From NCBI GenBank assembly GCA_947179155.2, contig OX359270.1, positions 19,441,556 to 19,505,555 of the forward strand: a stretch of DNA of 64,000 nucleotides, given 5' to 3'. Both the position numbers and the translations under genes were made by a program. How positions within the stretch are numbered: the first letter of the stretch is position 1; the number at the start of each line of letters is the position of its first letter. The notes under the pieces were generated by a model. That model ran no database searches. It was not told where the DNA came from and was given only the letters and a program-made list of their open reading frames with translations. The DNA comes from Hedera helix. Lineage: Eukaryota; Streptophyta; Magnoliopsida; Apiales; Araliaceae. This document shows, piece by piece, positions 37,705 through 51,041 of this stretch.

Positions 37705-38956
37705 ACCTGTGATGCCCCCAAATCCTAGTTATCTCAACCTCATATTCAGTGCTCACGATCCAACACATCCAACACCACTAAATAATATATATTACTACTG
37801 CAAAAATAAATAAACATACATTGTTCATTTTAGAAGGGTTTACTACAGTCCCAAGGTCTCAACCTTAGCAAAATACATCACGACTATCCTATTAATACAA
37901 AAGGGATCATGATTTACAAAATAGAATAGTAATAACAAACTATTCCTAAAGCTTGCCCTTGCCCTTGTCCTTCTTGGAATGCTCAGGCTTAACTGCAATT
38001 AATTCATGATACATATAGTGAGAGTGAGCAACTACTATGTTTAGCAAGTTTAAAATAATTAATCAAGACATATCATGAATAAATTGCTAATGAAATGAAA
38101 TACTCAATAATTGAAGGTAGTTGATGAATTTACTGATAGAATAGTCAAAGTTCAAACGAAGAAATGAAGAATGATTATTTACTGCTGAGTGGTCCAACCG
38201 ACCATGAACATTGACATGGAATCAATTATTTGAATGACCCTTTTATAATTCAGTTTTTACTCGAGGGGATCAGCCTCTTGTACACCATGTGTATGTATAC
38301 CATTAAACTCTGACTGTATCGGATAAACGACACTTATAATCCCCTAGTTAGGGTTTGTTCTCTTAGTACAAGATTTTCGCACCAACTACTAGTTTAGATA
38401 GCTTTTAAAAACATTAACTTTATATATCTAGCCAGAGCAAATGGTGTAGACTATTTCTTGAACAGTTCATGTAATAAAGAACTTTAAATAATTTATAATT
38501 AAATAACATAACAGTATTTCAAATGCACAAAGTGCGGATATCAATAATATACATTTATGTGGAGTAGTTAACAATACATTAAACCACTAACATGCTTGAA
38601 AATAATAATTCAAGTTTGTGTTAGGAAACTTGCTTCAGTCATAGACTACAGCTTACATGACTTAAATTACTGTCCTTGAAAGACCTAGTATTAAATAGGT
38701 TTATCAATCAATTAGTAACCCACAGAGGATTTCATATATCATTATCAAACAGGCTGCCACGTAAACACATAATTCCCTATTCAATAACACATAGCTTTCA
38801 CGACAATATTATCACACTTAGATAATATCTAAATTACCAAATAATATTATTATAATATTAATAATATCAAATTCCCTTACTAATGTTATTAATTTATTAA
38901 TAACATCTTAATTGATCACTACTATTATTAATTTCTTAATAATATTTAACCATGTA

Positions 38957-39200
38957 TTGTTATTATTAATCATTTAATAATAACTTGATCAATTACTATT
39001 ATTATTAATCATTTAATAATAATTTAATCACATATTATTATTATTAAGCATTTAATAATAATTTAAACATTTACTATTATTATTATTAATCATTTAATAA
39101 TAATTTAATAATTTACTATTATTATTATTATTAATTATTTAATAATAATTTAATCTTTTACTATTATTATTAATCATTTAATAATAATTTAATTATTTAC
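38957..39200. repeat. AT-rich hairpin-unit array (5' LTR copy)
   Basis: About seven units of 36-42 bp with core TATTATTAATCATTTAATAATA. Unit number and length differ slightly from the partner array at 25167-25395. Confidence 0.85.
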
Positions 39201-40740
39201 TAATATTTTAACTAATATTATTATTTAATAATATTTTAAATCATTTAGTAATATTTAAAAACTTAAACAATTTAAAAGTAAATTGTTTAATTATTTTATT
39301 AATTTTTTTACTCCTTTTTTTTTTTATTTAGCATTTAAATAATAAATAACTAATTTAATTCCTTTTAATTTACTTTATTTATTATTTAATATTATTTAAA
39401 TAAAAAATAATTACCTTTATGTATTATTTAATAAAATTAACTAATACATAATTAATTATGCTATTATCTTTATTTCTCTTAAGTCAAGTGTATTTATCAA
39501 AAATATCTACCTGACTTATTATTTTTATATCTCTTAGATATCTTAATTATATTTTATTTTATACACAAAATAATTTTCTTTTAATTTTTCAACCTTATTT
39601 ACTATTTTTAAATGGTCCATTTCTGTCCAAAATGGCATCATTTATTGAATATTGAATTTTCATCAAACAATTCTAAAATTTCTACGGTTGCTTCCTACTA
39701 TCAAAGACTACTTCTAGTAAAACTTTCATAATTTTGGAGTTATACTTTTTAAAATATTGCCGTATTATACTTTTCAAACTTGGAAAATCGTTGGATCATA
39801 ACTACTTCATCCGAAGTCAGATGGAGCTCATTTTTGGACAGTGGATGCTCTATATCATATACTATCATGTGTAAAATGGCCAGAGTTTTTAGAGCAAGAA
39901 AAGTGGTCAAAACAACCCCTGCAATTTTCTAGACAAGGACTTTGGACAAATTTTGTGATTTTTCCTACTTTGAACAAACATGCATAAAATGAAATCCACA
40001 AATCTAAATGACCTCAAATTGGTCTTGTTGAATTCGTATCTTCTTGAACTATAAGATTCGATCATAAAATAAAATTTTTGGATATATTTTGGTCACAAAA
40101 AATGGGCTAAAAGTGGACTATCATATTAGGGTTTTTTGGCGAAAAATCGATTTCATGCTTTGATCAACTTTTGCAACATAAAAGCATATAAATACCCATG
40201 TTAAACCCATTAAATAATAAATCTACTAGTCTAACATGGATTTAAGCATAGAGAGTTTTGAAAATAATTTTCTTCCATAAAAATCACATAATACATAAAG
40301 ACAAGTACAAGGCTAGGGTTTTGGGTAGTTTAATACCTCTTACTCTTGATAGCTCTTTCTCTAGCCTTCCCAAGGTAAAAGATGAAGCTTGAGGACATTC
40401 AATGGAACCCTCCTAGTTGTCGAGCCCCCCTTTTTCTTGTAGCTCTCTAGGTATTTCCTTACGAACTCTCAAGAACACCAAGTGTTCTTCCTATTTTCTT
40501 TCTTTTGCTCTCTAGGAAAGCTCTCTCTCAAATGGACCAACTCTTGTGCACTTGGGAGAGGCTTATATTTATAAAAGATAGCTAAGTATTCTTATGATCT
40601 CCTAATCCACCAACCTTAATTAATTAACTTAATTAAACAAGAAACATAGATCCACTTTTTACGAGACTTGATGGGGCATTGGGAAGGCTTTTGCATTGGA
40701 GTAAAATGAGGAGCATTGAGCTTTGTACCCCTACTAGACT

Positions 40741-40761
40741 CCCCCCCCCCCCCCCCCCCCC
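40741..40761. repeat. Poly-C tract (21 nt)
   Basis: A run of 21 C following CTACTAGACT. The partner LTR at about 31096 has only CTCCCCCTCC at this place. Confidence 0.95.
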
Positions 40762-40844
40762 TTTCCTATTACCGGCAGCCCCTTCCCCTTTTCCACCAAA
40801 TTTGATTTATTTCCTTTTTTATTTTAATAGCTACAAGTTGGTAA

Positions 40845-40886
<42 letters not shown>

Positions 40887-41472
40887 GAGATAATCACCAA
40901 TACACACATGTTTGGCCTAGGGTTTGGGCTAGAATTTAATATCAATTCCTTGGGCTTTCAATAATTAAATTAATGGGTTAAGCAATTAATTCCATGGGCT
41001 AGACAATTAATTTCATGAGCTAGGCATTTAATTGATGCCCATTTAATCATATAATGTTAATTAGTAACATGAATTAATTCTACCACTTTAAGGTTAGCAT
41101 TTAATAAATTCATGGACTACTATTATTAAATGTCACACTTGGATTAATTATATTAATTAATCTAATTAGACTTGCATTTAATAAATTAAATTAATCTATC
41201 AAATAATTGGCTTAATTATAAACCTTGCCACATTCCATTAAATCGTCGATTAGGGTTTCTGACTTATCGTTTCTCGATATTAATATTTCTAGGTTAGTTT
41301 ATTTGGTTTAAATAAGATCACCGAGTGAACTTCTCCTTTAATTAAATCCTCATATACATAGATATGATTATTTATGAATGCACAACAAAATAGAAATTCA
41401 TTTCATTTCATTGATAAATACTAATCAAATATATTTGAAATGTGTCGTAATATTTGCGGTCATTACATAAAT

Positions 41473-42300
41473 TCTCTAAGCATACTTCAAAAGAACTCTC
41501 GAACACCGAGAAATCATCCATGAACATTTGCAAAGTTTGTTCTATTATATCAAGAGAAAATGGCCATCATGCATCGCTGAAATGTAGCAGGTGCATTGCA
41601 TAGTCCAAATGACATTTTCCTGAATATGAATGTTCCGTGTGGACAAGTAAAGGTTGTTTTCTCCTGATCTTTTAGTGTTATATAAATTTGGTTATAACCA
41701 AAGAATCCATCCAATAGACAATAATATTCATGCCTAGCCAGTCTATCCAGCATTTGATTGATGAATGGAAGAGGAAAATGATCTTTTCGAGTTGACTTGT
41801 TGAGCTTACAGTAGTCCATACATACCCTCCAACCCGTGACTGTCCAAGTTAGAATTAACTCATTGTTCTCATTTGAAACAATTGTCATACCCCCCTTTTT
41901 TTTTGGGACACACTAAATAGGGCTTACCCACGAACTGTCAGAGATCGAATAGATAATTCCAGCATCTAGCCATTTTAGATCTCTTTCTTCACTATCTCCT
42001 TCATGATAGGATTGAGAAGTCTTTAATGCCCAATGGTTGGTTTAGCGTCATCCTCCAACAGGATCTTGTGCATACAAATGGATGGACTAATCCCTTTGAT
42101 GTCTGAAGTAGTCCACCCCAAAGCTGTCTTATACTTTTTAAGCACACTTAAGAGTTCACTTTCATGTTCCTCATCTAGAGCTGCAGAAATTATAATAGGC
42201 AAAATGGGTGTTTTTCCTAAAAAGGCATACCGCAAATGACTCGATAGCGGTTTGAGTTCCAGTACAGGTGTTTACTCCTTGGATAAAGTTGATTTAGAAT
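41473..42300 (-). pseudogene. Gy1 reverse transcriptase N-terminal part, decayed
   Basis: The segment at 42023-42235 carries the pre-RT motif LGWTTSDIKGISPSICMHKI. The segment at 41550-41888 carries WRVCMDYCKLN, DHFPLPFINQMLDRL, YCLLDGFFGYNQI and MSFGLCNAPATFQRCM. Just past it, in a shifted frame, FMDDFSVF keeps both catalytic Asp residues. A one-base frameshift at about 41550 and several stops (for example the poly-T at 41889-41908) inactivate it. The coding then runs into the TAAAT target site and resumes at 20734. Confidence 0.85.
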
Positions 42301-42565
42301 TAGAAGTTCCGGCTCGATCCAGCGATTCATAATGCTGCTTAAACTTAGTGAACCGTGGATAAACATCCATCAATTTCACATACTCGATATGAGTATGATC
42401 TTTCGAAGTGGAGGTTCCCATGCTTGAAGCTTCCAAAGGGTCCGATATACATGATTCAATAAAAGCTTTATTTACTGTCCCGTCAACTACATCAACCCTA
42501 TAGCAATCCTCAGAGTCACTCAGAAACTTTATAGACTTGAATACGTTGAATGTTATCTCTTGATC
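42301..42565 (-). other. Gy1 protease-RT linker
   Basis: Low-conservation coding-derived sequence between protease and RT of Gy1. No domain is recognisable, and stops occur in all minus frames. Confidence 0.4.
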
Positions 42566-42993
42566 TTACACCCTCATGGTAAGTTCTCCTTTTTGGACAT
42601 CTATGATAGTTCTCCCAGTATCTAGAAATAGACATCCTAAGATAATAGACACTTCCCAATCGTCCTCAAAATCGAGTACAATAAAATCGGCAGGGAAGAT
42701 GAACTTATCAACTTTCACTAACACATCTTCCACCACTCCTTTTGGATATGTAAGGGACATGTCTCCCAACTGCAGAGTAACATTGGTGGGCTTTGCTTCA
42801 TTCAACCCTAGCTTCTTATAGATAGACAGAGGCATCAGATTGATGCTTGCACCCAGATCACGTAAAACTTTTCCATTGAATTCACTTCTGATAGAGCAGG
42901 GTATGATGAAACTTCCAGGATCCTTGAGCTTTGGAGAAAGCTTTTTATGAAGTATTAAGCTACACTCTTCTGTAAGCGCAACCGTCTCATAAT
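42566..42993 (-). pseudogene. Gy1 aspartic protease
   Basis: An open frame reading ETVALTEECSLILHKKL, KDPGSFIIPCSI, VLRDLGASINLMPLSIYKKLGL and DWEVSIILGCLFLDTGRTIIDVQKGELTMRV, the retropepsin region of Athila-type Gypsy elements. The active-site motif is DLGAS, the form common in this lineage. The first codons of the frame come from the inserted LTR; the element's own sequence starts at the ATAAT target site (42989-42993), and its upstream partner (KRKLGDY) lies at 59507. Confidence 0.85.
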
Positions 42994-44469
42994 TGTAATG
43001 TCCTAGAATTTTCACGTCATTATTAATTTAAGTTCTAACGAGTTAGTTTTACGAGATTATTTAAATTTTTTTATGTGATTAATTAATTACGTGATTAAAT
43101 GATTATGTGATTAATTACTAAAATTAATTAAAGGTAGTCACTAATGTGATGCCCCCAAATCCGGGTCCCTTGAACCTTAGGTTCGGTGCTCACTATTCAT
43201 TACTAAACAAACATTCATAAACTAAATCTTCAATAACTCGCGAAAAATATACATAATTTTATTACAACACGTACCTTCAATCCCAGGTTCCACTAACCTT
43301 AATACATCATCATTACCTTATAATACAAAAGATTTACACATAAAGTAAGAACTAAATTACTTTTACTCGTTCACCTTTCCTTTGCCGTTGCACTCCTTAG
43401 ATCACTCAGCTTAACTGAAAAATAGTTCATGATATAGAAAGGGTGAACAACTATTTTGCTCAGCAAGTTTAAATAACAATAAATGATATATCATGAATGA
43501 AAAAGAATTAGCTCTTGAAACTTCAACAATATACAATAATTGTGAAGACATGCAACTTTGAGTAAACATTCTCAATTGATTTAACCTACTGCTTCTCATG
43601 CTGAAAGGTCACAAGACCATGAACATACATTTTGAGTATTTACAATACCCTGTAGACAGAAGACTGTCATTTCGTTTTGAATATTAACAACCAATTCAAG
43701 TGCAATATCCGAATATGGGTACTCTAGGTGATCAGCCTATCGTACATTTATATTGTCCACGCTATAACCATCCAATTTCGTTTTGATCGGGATTATTCCT
43801 TCCGACCATAATTTTATCCTTTCATAATGATTTGTTCATTTCAGCTTTTCCCATCAGATTCTGCACCACAACAATATGGTTTGGACTAGTTTCAACAATA
43901 TTAAAATTTATGAATTTAATACATATATGGTCTAGCCGAAACAACTGGCATAGATCTTCCTCTTTAAACAGTTCATAATAAGAACAGTCATAATAACACA
44001 TGCAATATCTAGCCGAAACAAATAGCATAAATATTTCTCTTTAAATAATTCATAACGTAAATAGTCATGCAAATACACATAAGTGCGATTATCAATAATA
44101 TCGATGTGGAATAATTTTACATAATTAAACCACGTAAAGCTCTGACGAAATTAAATACAAGTCTAGAAAACTTGCTCAATAATAATTTGAATAGGGTTAG
44201 AGATCTTGCAAAATAAATACAAGTTAGGGTTCAGAGAACTTGCCTCGTGCATAGTCTACTGCTAACAATTCAATTTACTATCCTTTGAACCGACCTAACA
44301 ATTAATCAGTTTAATCTTAAATTAGTATCATATAAACAATCTTATGATAACCTTTATAACTTTTACATGACCACATAATTAAATAATTACGGGTATTTAA
44401 ACACTTAGAAAATATTATCATTACTTGATAATATTTCCATAACATAAAACCTATATTATTATTTAATAT

Positions 44470-45025
44470 AGTTCATACTTATCTAATATTATTAACAATT
44501 AATAATATTTTATTAGTCTTCTAATATTATTAATCATTTAATAATATTTTATTATCATTCTAATATTATTAATCACTTAATAATATTTTATTAAACTTCT
44601 AATATTATTAATCATTTAATAATATTTTATTAACCTTATAATATTATTAATTATTTAATAATACATTAATCATTTTCAAATATTATTAACTATTTAATAA
44701 TATTTTATTAATTATCTAATATTATTAATCATTTAATAATATTTTAATATCTTATTAGTATTATTAATCATTTAATAATATTTTAATTATTATCTAATAT
44801 TATTAATCCTTTAATAATATTGTATTAGTTATCTAATATTATTAATCATTTAATAATATTTTATTACTTTATTAATATTATTGAACATTTAATAATATTT
44901 TAATCTCTTATCAATATTATAAATTATTAGATAACATTTTAATCAATTACTAATGTTATTCATCATTTAATAACTTTTTAATCATATACTAATATTATTA
45001 ATCATTTAATAATATTTTAATAATA
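44470..45025. repeat. AT hairpin-unit array, about 14 copies
   Basis: About 14 tandem units of roughly 39 bp with core AATATTATTAATCATTTAATAATATT, mostly a near-perfect inverted repeat around TCAT. This is the longest of the arrays in this window. Confidence 0.9.
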
Positions 45026-45174
45026 ATCTTTAAACAATACAAAAAGTTAACTTTTAAATTGGGTCTTAGTATTTAATTTAAACATTTAACTAACATTTAT
45101 TTATAAATAGACTTCATATATGTTAGTTTAATATCCAAATATATTTATTTTACACATATTTCAACTTAATTTTT

Positions 45175-45310
45175 CAAAGAAAACTCAACCCGAACCGCCC
45201 CGACCTGACCCGGACCGACCCGACTCGACCCAACCCGGACCGCCTAAACACTACTCGGCAGTGTGTTCTGGTGCAGCTGCGCTAGTTCTGGCACAGGTGC
45301 GTCAAGACAT
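45175..45310 (-). promoter_or_regulatory. GC-rich GACCCG island in LTR
   Basis: CCCGACCTGACCCGGACC and similar hexamer repeats, followed by a CpG-poor GC patch with GTGCAGCTGCGC. Counterpart of 29040-29205, in opposite orientation. Candidate promoter or methylation target, inferred. Confidence 0.35.
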
Positions 45311-46345
45311 TCTATCTGAAAGTCAATTTTTTTTACTACTCGACCCTCCAATGCTCCGACAGCCATAACTTCTTCATTTTAATACATTTTGAGGTGATTC
45401 TTGAGTCCACTGTCATCAAAATTTCCCCTTCTATAACTTATCTTTAGATCCCTAATCCAAATTCCAAACATAACTAGGCTCAAAACTGCTAACAAGGCAA
45501 CCTAGGATTTTAAAATCAACATGCTTTGAGGAAAAATCCATAACTTCTTTGTTTTTCCACATTTTTGAAATATTCAAGTTGGGTTTTCTTAAAAACTCAT
45601 AGAGGTAACTTTTTAATAATAGAAATCATTTTTCCAACTTGTACATTTCAAACTACAACATTAAACATTTCATGTTTCGTTAGGGTTTTATCGGTAAAGT
45701 TCGATATAAACATTTCTATCATTTTTATGCGTTCCACACATACCAACACATGATATAAACATATCAAAGCTTGAATATACATACATATATAACATAGTTT
45801 AAGATTTCTAGACCATCAAAACAAGTTTTGATAGGTTAAAAATAGATTTTAACCATTCAAAATCATTCTAGACTACAAAAATGAAATAAAAAGAAGTTAG
45901 AGCACTTTTATACCTTTGTGACTTATGTGCACTTCTTTTTCTCCTACCAAAGTATGTGTTGATGCTACTTGACATCTACCAAGACATTCCTCTTGTTATT
46001 TCTCACACTTACAAGTGTTTTCTCTCAAATGCTCTCTATTTTCTCTCTTGTATTCAATAAGAAATGAACTAGCAAACATAACATAAGTGTGGATTGCTTC
46101 TTTTATAGCACAATGGTAATCCACCATCAACTCTCCTAATCACCCAATGTTGGTCAAATTAAGAGCTAATATGGATTACTATAGCATGGATTGACTATGT
46201 GATTGACTAGGGTTGGTTCAACCACCACAACATAGTGCATAGTGTACACTCTAAGCAACAAGAGCAAACAAGCCACCCCAAGTGGGGCCCCCTCAATCTC
46301 AATAAAATGGGATTTAAATCCTCATTTTTGCTTTATTTTTATTAC

Positions 46346-46382
<37 letters not shown>

Positions 46383-48584
46383 CAATTGATATATATACAT
46401 ATATATAATGTTTGACCTGACTTCCTATTGGGCTCTTCTTTGGACTTAGGAATTAAATAAGTTGGGCTCATTCATTTAATTTGTTTGGGCTCAATTTATT
46501 TATCACATTGAGTTAACATTTAATAACCTATGTTACATTTAATTAAATTAAGCATTGGGCTTGTTTAATTATTACATGGATCAATGTTTAATTAAATTAC
46601 ATGGGCTACTAGTTTAATTGACTTAACCTAATTTAATGTCTCATTTAGATTTAAAATATAATCCAATTAAACTTGCTATTTATAAGTCCATTGGACTCCT
46701 TAATTAAAATAGCTTACATAATATCATCACTTACAAATTCTTGAGTTTGTTTTAATAAAATTCTAACACTTATTAATACAAGTACTTTGACTTGATTAAA
46801 TTAATTCATTCACTAACTCTTATCATAAAATTGGGTTTATAATATCGTTACTCCTACACATACAATTATTCTCATACTGGGTTATCTTAAATAATTCACT
46901 TGCTTCTTCTTTCTCATTATTCATACAAATAATTAACTTGTTCATTATAAATCTTCTTAATTGTCATACAAGGCCAATATTCAAGCTTTGTGATTTCATC
47001 ACGTAAGCTTCTTTTGCAATCTTTTTTCTTCTTTAGTTAATTAATTTAATTAACTAATTTACTATCTCTCATCATACAACTTAACACATACACACATATC
47101 TCATACATCATATTTTCATATGGATATAATTAATAAATAAAAAAATTGGGTTCATAATTTTCTCGGTCATTACAACTAATATGTTAATTAAATTAGTGAA
47201 CAAACCCTAAGGTATAATATCAAAAGAATTTATAAGTTTCCTATTAATTAAATATTCAATTAAATTGAATATAATGAGTTAATTAAATTTGATAAATTAA
47301 TTAATATGATTATTAATTAATGTGAAATATTGATAATAATATTTAATAGTTCAATTAGTAAATAAATACTAATTGACTAACTTAAGTAATTAATTAAACA
47401 AGATCAATCATATTAAGTGATTATGGACTTGGATATTTAATGTGTGGTCAATTAAATAGCCCAACTTGGGATGATCTAGTAAACCAAGATTTAATTAAAT
47501 TAGTGGGCTACTAGTAGCTTAAATTGATTTATAGCAAGCACAAGTAGATTTTTTTTATTGAAGTCCAATACTTGGTCCATTGGTAGAATAAATTGTGTAA
47601 CTTATTTTTTTTTAATAAAGGCAATTAAGGTGACAAAATTTTGGGACAAAAATCTCTCCATCAGCCGTGTATAGATGGAGAGAGTGCAAGTGATTGTTAT
47701 TTTTATTTTTATTTGCCATTTATTTTATAAAAGGTTGCTTGTTTGGTTTTATGTAGTACATGAACACCATTCCTCTTTTCACCAACTTAGGTACTTTAGC
47801 CCATTCCTTGTGCAAGTATCCAAGTTAGGTGCATCATGACTTTTAGATATAATTTTTGTATCTAAAAATTATTCAAGTATACTTGCTAGTAAGGCATTTA
47901 CACTTCATTTTTTTCTCCAAGTCCAAAAGAGAGAGTTTGAGAGAGATAGCTTGTAAGAGTAAATATTTTGAGAGATTAAGGAGGAAGAATGAGAAGCTAG
48001 TTTAGTTCATGCCATTCACCACTTATTTTGGAATAAAAAGAAAAATAGTCACTAAAACAAGGTAATGGTTATTTTAAATCTAGCTTTGTGTTAAATTAAA
48101 TAAACCAACATGTGAATATAAGCATGTTAATATAATTAATAATGCAAAGTAGTTGTATTTATGTCATACTTGAGTTTAATATGTTTGGTTTGTATTTTGG
48201 TATAATTTGTATGCTAAAAACATGTGTTTGGTAGTGTGTAAACAAGTCTTGGAATTAATGACCAAAAATATTTTTATAAAACTTAAATTTAATGTTCTAA
48301 TATTATAGAATATTAAATCATAAGAAAAACAAAGTTTGAATCACTCAAAATGAAGTTATACACAAAAAATTATGATTTATAATAGTTTATTTGGTACAAT
48401 AATTTTTATTAAAAAAAATGGTATTAAATCATGAGAAATTAAATTTTCATGCTATAAATTAATATTAAGTGATTGGTAATTTTTTTGAATTTTTATTAAG
48501 GAGTTAAAGCTTACATTAAGGAAAATATTTTTATTAAGTAGTGTATTTACCAACACTTTAGACAATCTGCTTAGAAAAAAAAAA

Positions 48585-48790
48585 AAAACTAGTCGCGCAT
48601 TGCGCGCTAGCATGTTATCTGCCGACCACGAAGCCAAACGACGCCGTTTGGCGTAGGGAAAATTTTTACTCCGTGCGGAAACCGTCTCCGACTTTTCAAA
48701 ACGGCACCGTTTTGGGCCGTTCTTTCTGTTAGGCACGCGCAATGCGCGGGAGATAACTTTCGGCAAATTTACCAGTTTGCCCCTCCGTTC
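48585..48790 (+). promoter_or_regulatory. CpG-rich palindromic island in LTR
   Basis: Counterpart of the island at 618-890 in the sister LTR. It contains GTCGCGCATTGCGCGC (48593-48607), GCCAAACGACGCCGTTTGGC (48633-48652, a near-perfect palindrome), AAAACGGCACCGTTTT (48699-48714) and ACGCGCAATGCGCGGG (48735-48750). It lies about 1.6 kb from the LTR start in both copies. Regulatory role inferred. Confidence 0.4.
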
Positions 48791-49489
48791 CGTTTATCAG
48801 TTTATTTACAGAATTGCCATTCTGATACATTTTAATTAATTTAAATGTTTGAAAATTAATTTAAAATTTTAGCAAAAATAATAATAATACAAAAAATGAT
48901 ATTTGGGATGATATTTTTCATTAAGTTTAATATTTAAATATTTTCACTATTAATCTAGTTAGCTAAATTTATGGTTAAGTTAAATAAATAAAAATTTTAT
49001 TAATTATTTATTATTTAAAATGTTAATAATAAATAAAGGTGATAAATTAGCAATTATTCCTATTAAATAATAATTGAAGAGAGATAAAAATTTATAAATT
49101 AATTATTTATTATTTAAATATTATTAAATAATAAATAAGGATAATTAAGTAACTAATTATTATTTAATTAGCATTAAATAATGATTAATGAAAATTAAGT
49201 TATTAGATTAATAATTTATTATTTAATTTAAATAATAAATAAGGATAAATAAATTGATTATTATTTAACCTTAAATAATAATTATAATTAATTAAATAAT
49301 TAATTATTATTTAATTGACATTAAATAATAATTAAAGAGGATTAAAATTATTAAACTATTTTTTAATTTCCTTAAATTAAATAATAAGTGAGGTTAATTA
49401 CTTAGTTAATTATTAGTTGATTAATATTAAATTAAAGAAGGTTAAAATTAAATCAATAATTATTTAAATATTATTAAATAATATGTATG

Positions 49490-51026
49490 TGTTAGGGTTT
49501 CGACACAGTGAAAGCAGCGGAATTTAAAATTTTTCCGAAACCCTAAGACAGGATCCAAGCGAAAACAGATTAATCAGAGGTTTAGATTATTTTACCGATT
49601 ATCCGAGATGGACAGGAGACGATGGAATTCTGGAACGGCTTCGAATCTTCAACGCAACCCAGCGACTACGTCTCTACGGTATCCACACGAACGCTCCGCG
49701 AACCGTCCCACGATTTGCAGCGAAAGGGATCTGCGGTACTAGCCACCAAGATCAGGATTTCTAACCTATTTTTCTCTCTAGCCTCTTTCTGAAAGCGGCT
49801 AGGGTTTTAGTTTTTCCTTACGTAACTTTTAGACTACTGATATATCATATATATAGTAGTTAATAGGAATTAACTAAAACCTAAAATAAATAGAAAAATA
49901 AAATCCGAATTTTATATATTATATTTTAATTAAGTCTTACTTAATTAATATACATATATACAAATTATCCTATTAATTTAAATTCGTAATTTCTAAATAC
50001 TATCAATCATATTGACATATTTAAAATACTTACAATTTAAATTAATTCCCTTTTAATTACGTTCTAAGTGTGTGACCCTATAGGTTATTATTATGTTGGC
50101 AATAATTTTAAAATCATATTATAAAATTATAAACAGTGAGCGGCATCTAGCAATGCATCACTGCTACCCAAATAATAATAAGATCGGTGATTCGATACAA
50201 CCTTTTCGTGACCAATGTTTCTATGTATTTTAATCCTTTTAACCTTATATCCTATATTAAACTCGAGGCATGGAATGTGTCATACTCTTCATAATTTAAT
50301 CTGAGTTTTCTTGATCAATGAGTAGACTATATGAAACAAATCAATATTTGAGCATGACCATGCATTTCATAGTCCTACTCAATCAAGAGGCCTATGGATA
50401 TCACCCCTAATATATAGGTGGGTTAAATTCCATCTAGATCACTCATATTCCTCACACGATTCATGATGTACCCAATGATCACCTTTATTGTCCACCCTAT
50501 TAAAGGTGACATTTGATGATATCAAAGTACATAAATTCTCGTGTAATAATATAGTGACTTCAGGTCGGAGGATCATTACATCATTGTCACTATAAGAATT
50601 TCTTATGACACTTTGCATAATGCTCCATGTAGAATTCTCATGGTGGGTCAGTCCAGTACATTATTCTCTAACATGTACCTATGCATTGACTCAAATATCT
50701 CATATATTTATGACCAATGAGATTTGACCATCAGTCAATCCACATACTAGTCTCAATGCATCATTGTTGTCCCATTAACAATGATACTCGACTAGGGACA
50801 TTTAAGAGCAATGATACTAATTATAATTATATAATCTCATGTTCAAGTCACATACTTAAAGCTATATAATTCGTATCATTATTCTAAGGGCTTTTATTAT
50901 GTTAACATTTATATAACGCAGTAAATGAAATCATAATAAAATAATCCATTTATTCAATCAAATATAATATCAAAAATGTTAAGCAATTACATCAAATAAT
51001 TAGTCTCTAGGGCATAAACTCTAACA
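49490..51026 (-). repeat. Copia 3' LTR
   Basis: 1537 bp; sense TGTTAGAGTTTATGCCC...GTCGAAACCCTAACA. A TATA-like CTATATATATG lies at 49846-49856 in sense, leaving about 355 bp to the LTR end for R and U5. No indel separates it from the other LTR. Confidence 0.95.
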
Positions 51027-51041
51027 ATCTCCCACTTGCAC
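51027..51041 (-). other. Copia polypurine tract
   Basis: Sense GTGCAAGTGGGAGAT directly before the 3' LTR, the canonical Copia form; it starts where the gag-pol stop codon ends. Confidence 0.9.

Larger units (their letters stand above)
20740..41467 (-). mobile_element. Complete but decayed Tekay/Del-like chromovirus, TSD TAAAT
   Basis: A full Gypsy element of 20.7 kb including two later insertions (about 13.2 kb without them). The target-site duplication TAAAT is at 20735-20739 and 41468-41472. Order in sense: 5' LTR (37708-41467), initiator tRNA-Met PBS, a coiled-coil upstream ORF, gag-pol with a chromodomain, polypurine tract, 3' LTR (20740-31795). The left terminus reads TATGACGCC, i.e. 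its outermost TG has become TA. The chromodomain, PBS type and TGTAATGACC/GGGGCATCACA LTR ends fit the Tekay (Del) lineage. Multiple stops and two catalytic Asp-to-Asn changes make it non-autonomous. Confidence 0.9.
37708..41467 (-). repeat. 5' LTR of Tekay-like element
   Basis: 3760 bp, TGTGATGCCCCC...GGTCATTACA in the window (sense TGTAATGACC...GGGGGCATCACA). Uninterrupted, so it serves as the reference for the insertions in its partner. It contains the AT hairpin array at 38957-39200, a 21-nt poly-C run at 40741-40761 and a (TG)n(TA)n(CA)n tract at about 40846-40886. Proline-rich ORFs over the C run are artefacts. Confidence 0.9.
43145..47174 (-). mobile_element. Solo Gypsy LTR, 4.0 kb, TSD ACTAA
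   Basis: TGTGATGCCCCCAAATCC...TCGGTCATTACA in the window, flanked by ACTAA at 43140-43144 and 47175-47179. There is no PBS, pol or recognisable ORF. In sense order it has an (AT)n tract, a GACCCG-rich island (45175-45310), a long AT hairpin array (44470-45025) and then the conserved end. It is inserted in the opposite orientation to the LTR that hosts it. Confidence 0.9.

Noticed and set aside
44470..45025. MITE cluster or transposon terminal inverted repeats
   Set aside because: Units are tandem and lie inside TSD-bounded LTRs at equivalent places, so they are part of the LTR and not separate insertions.
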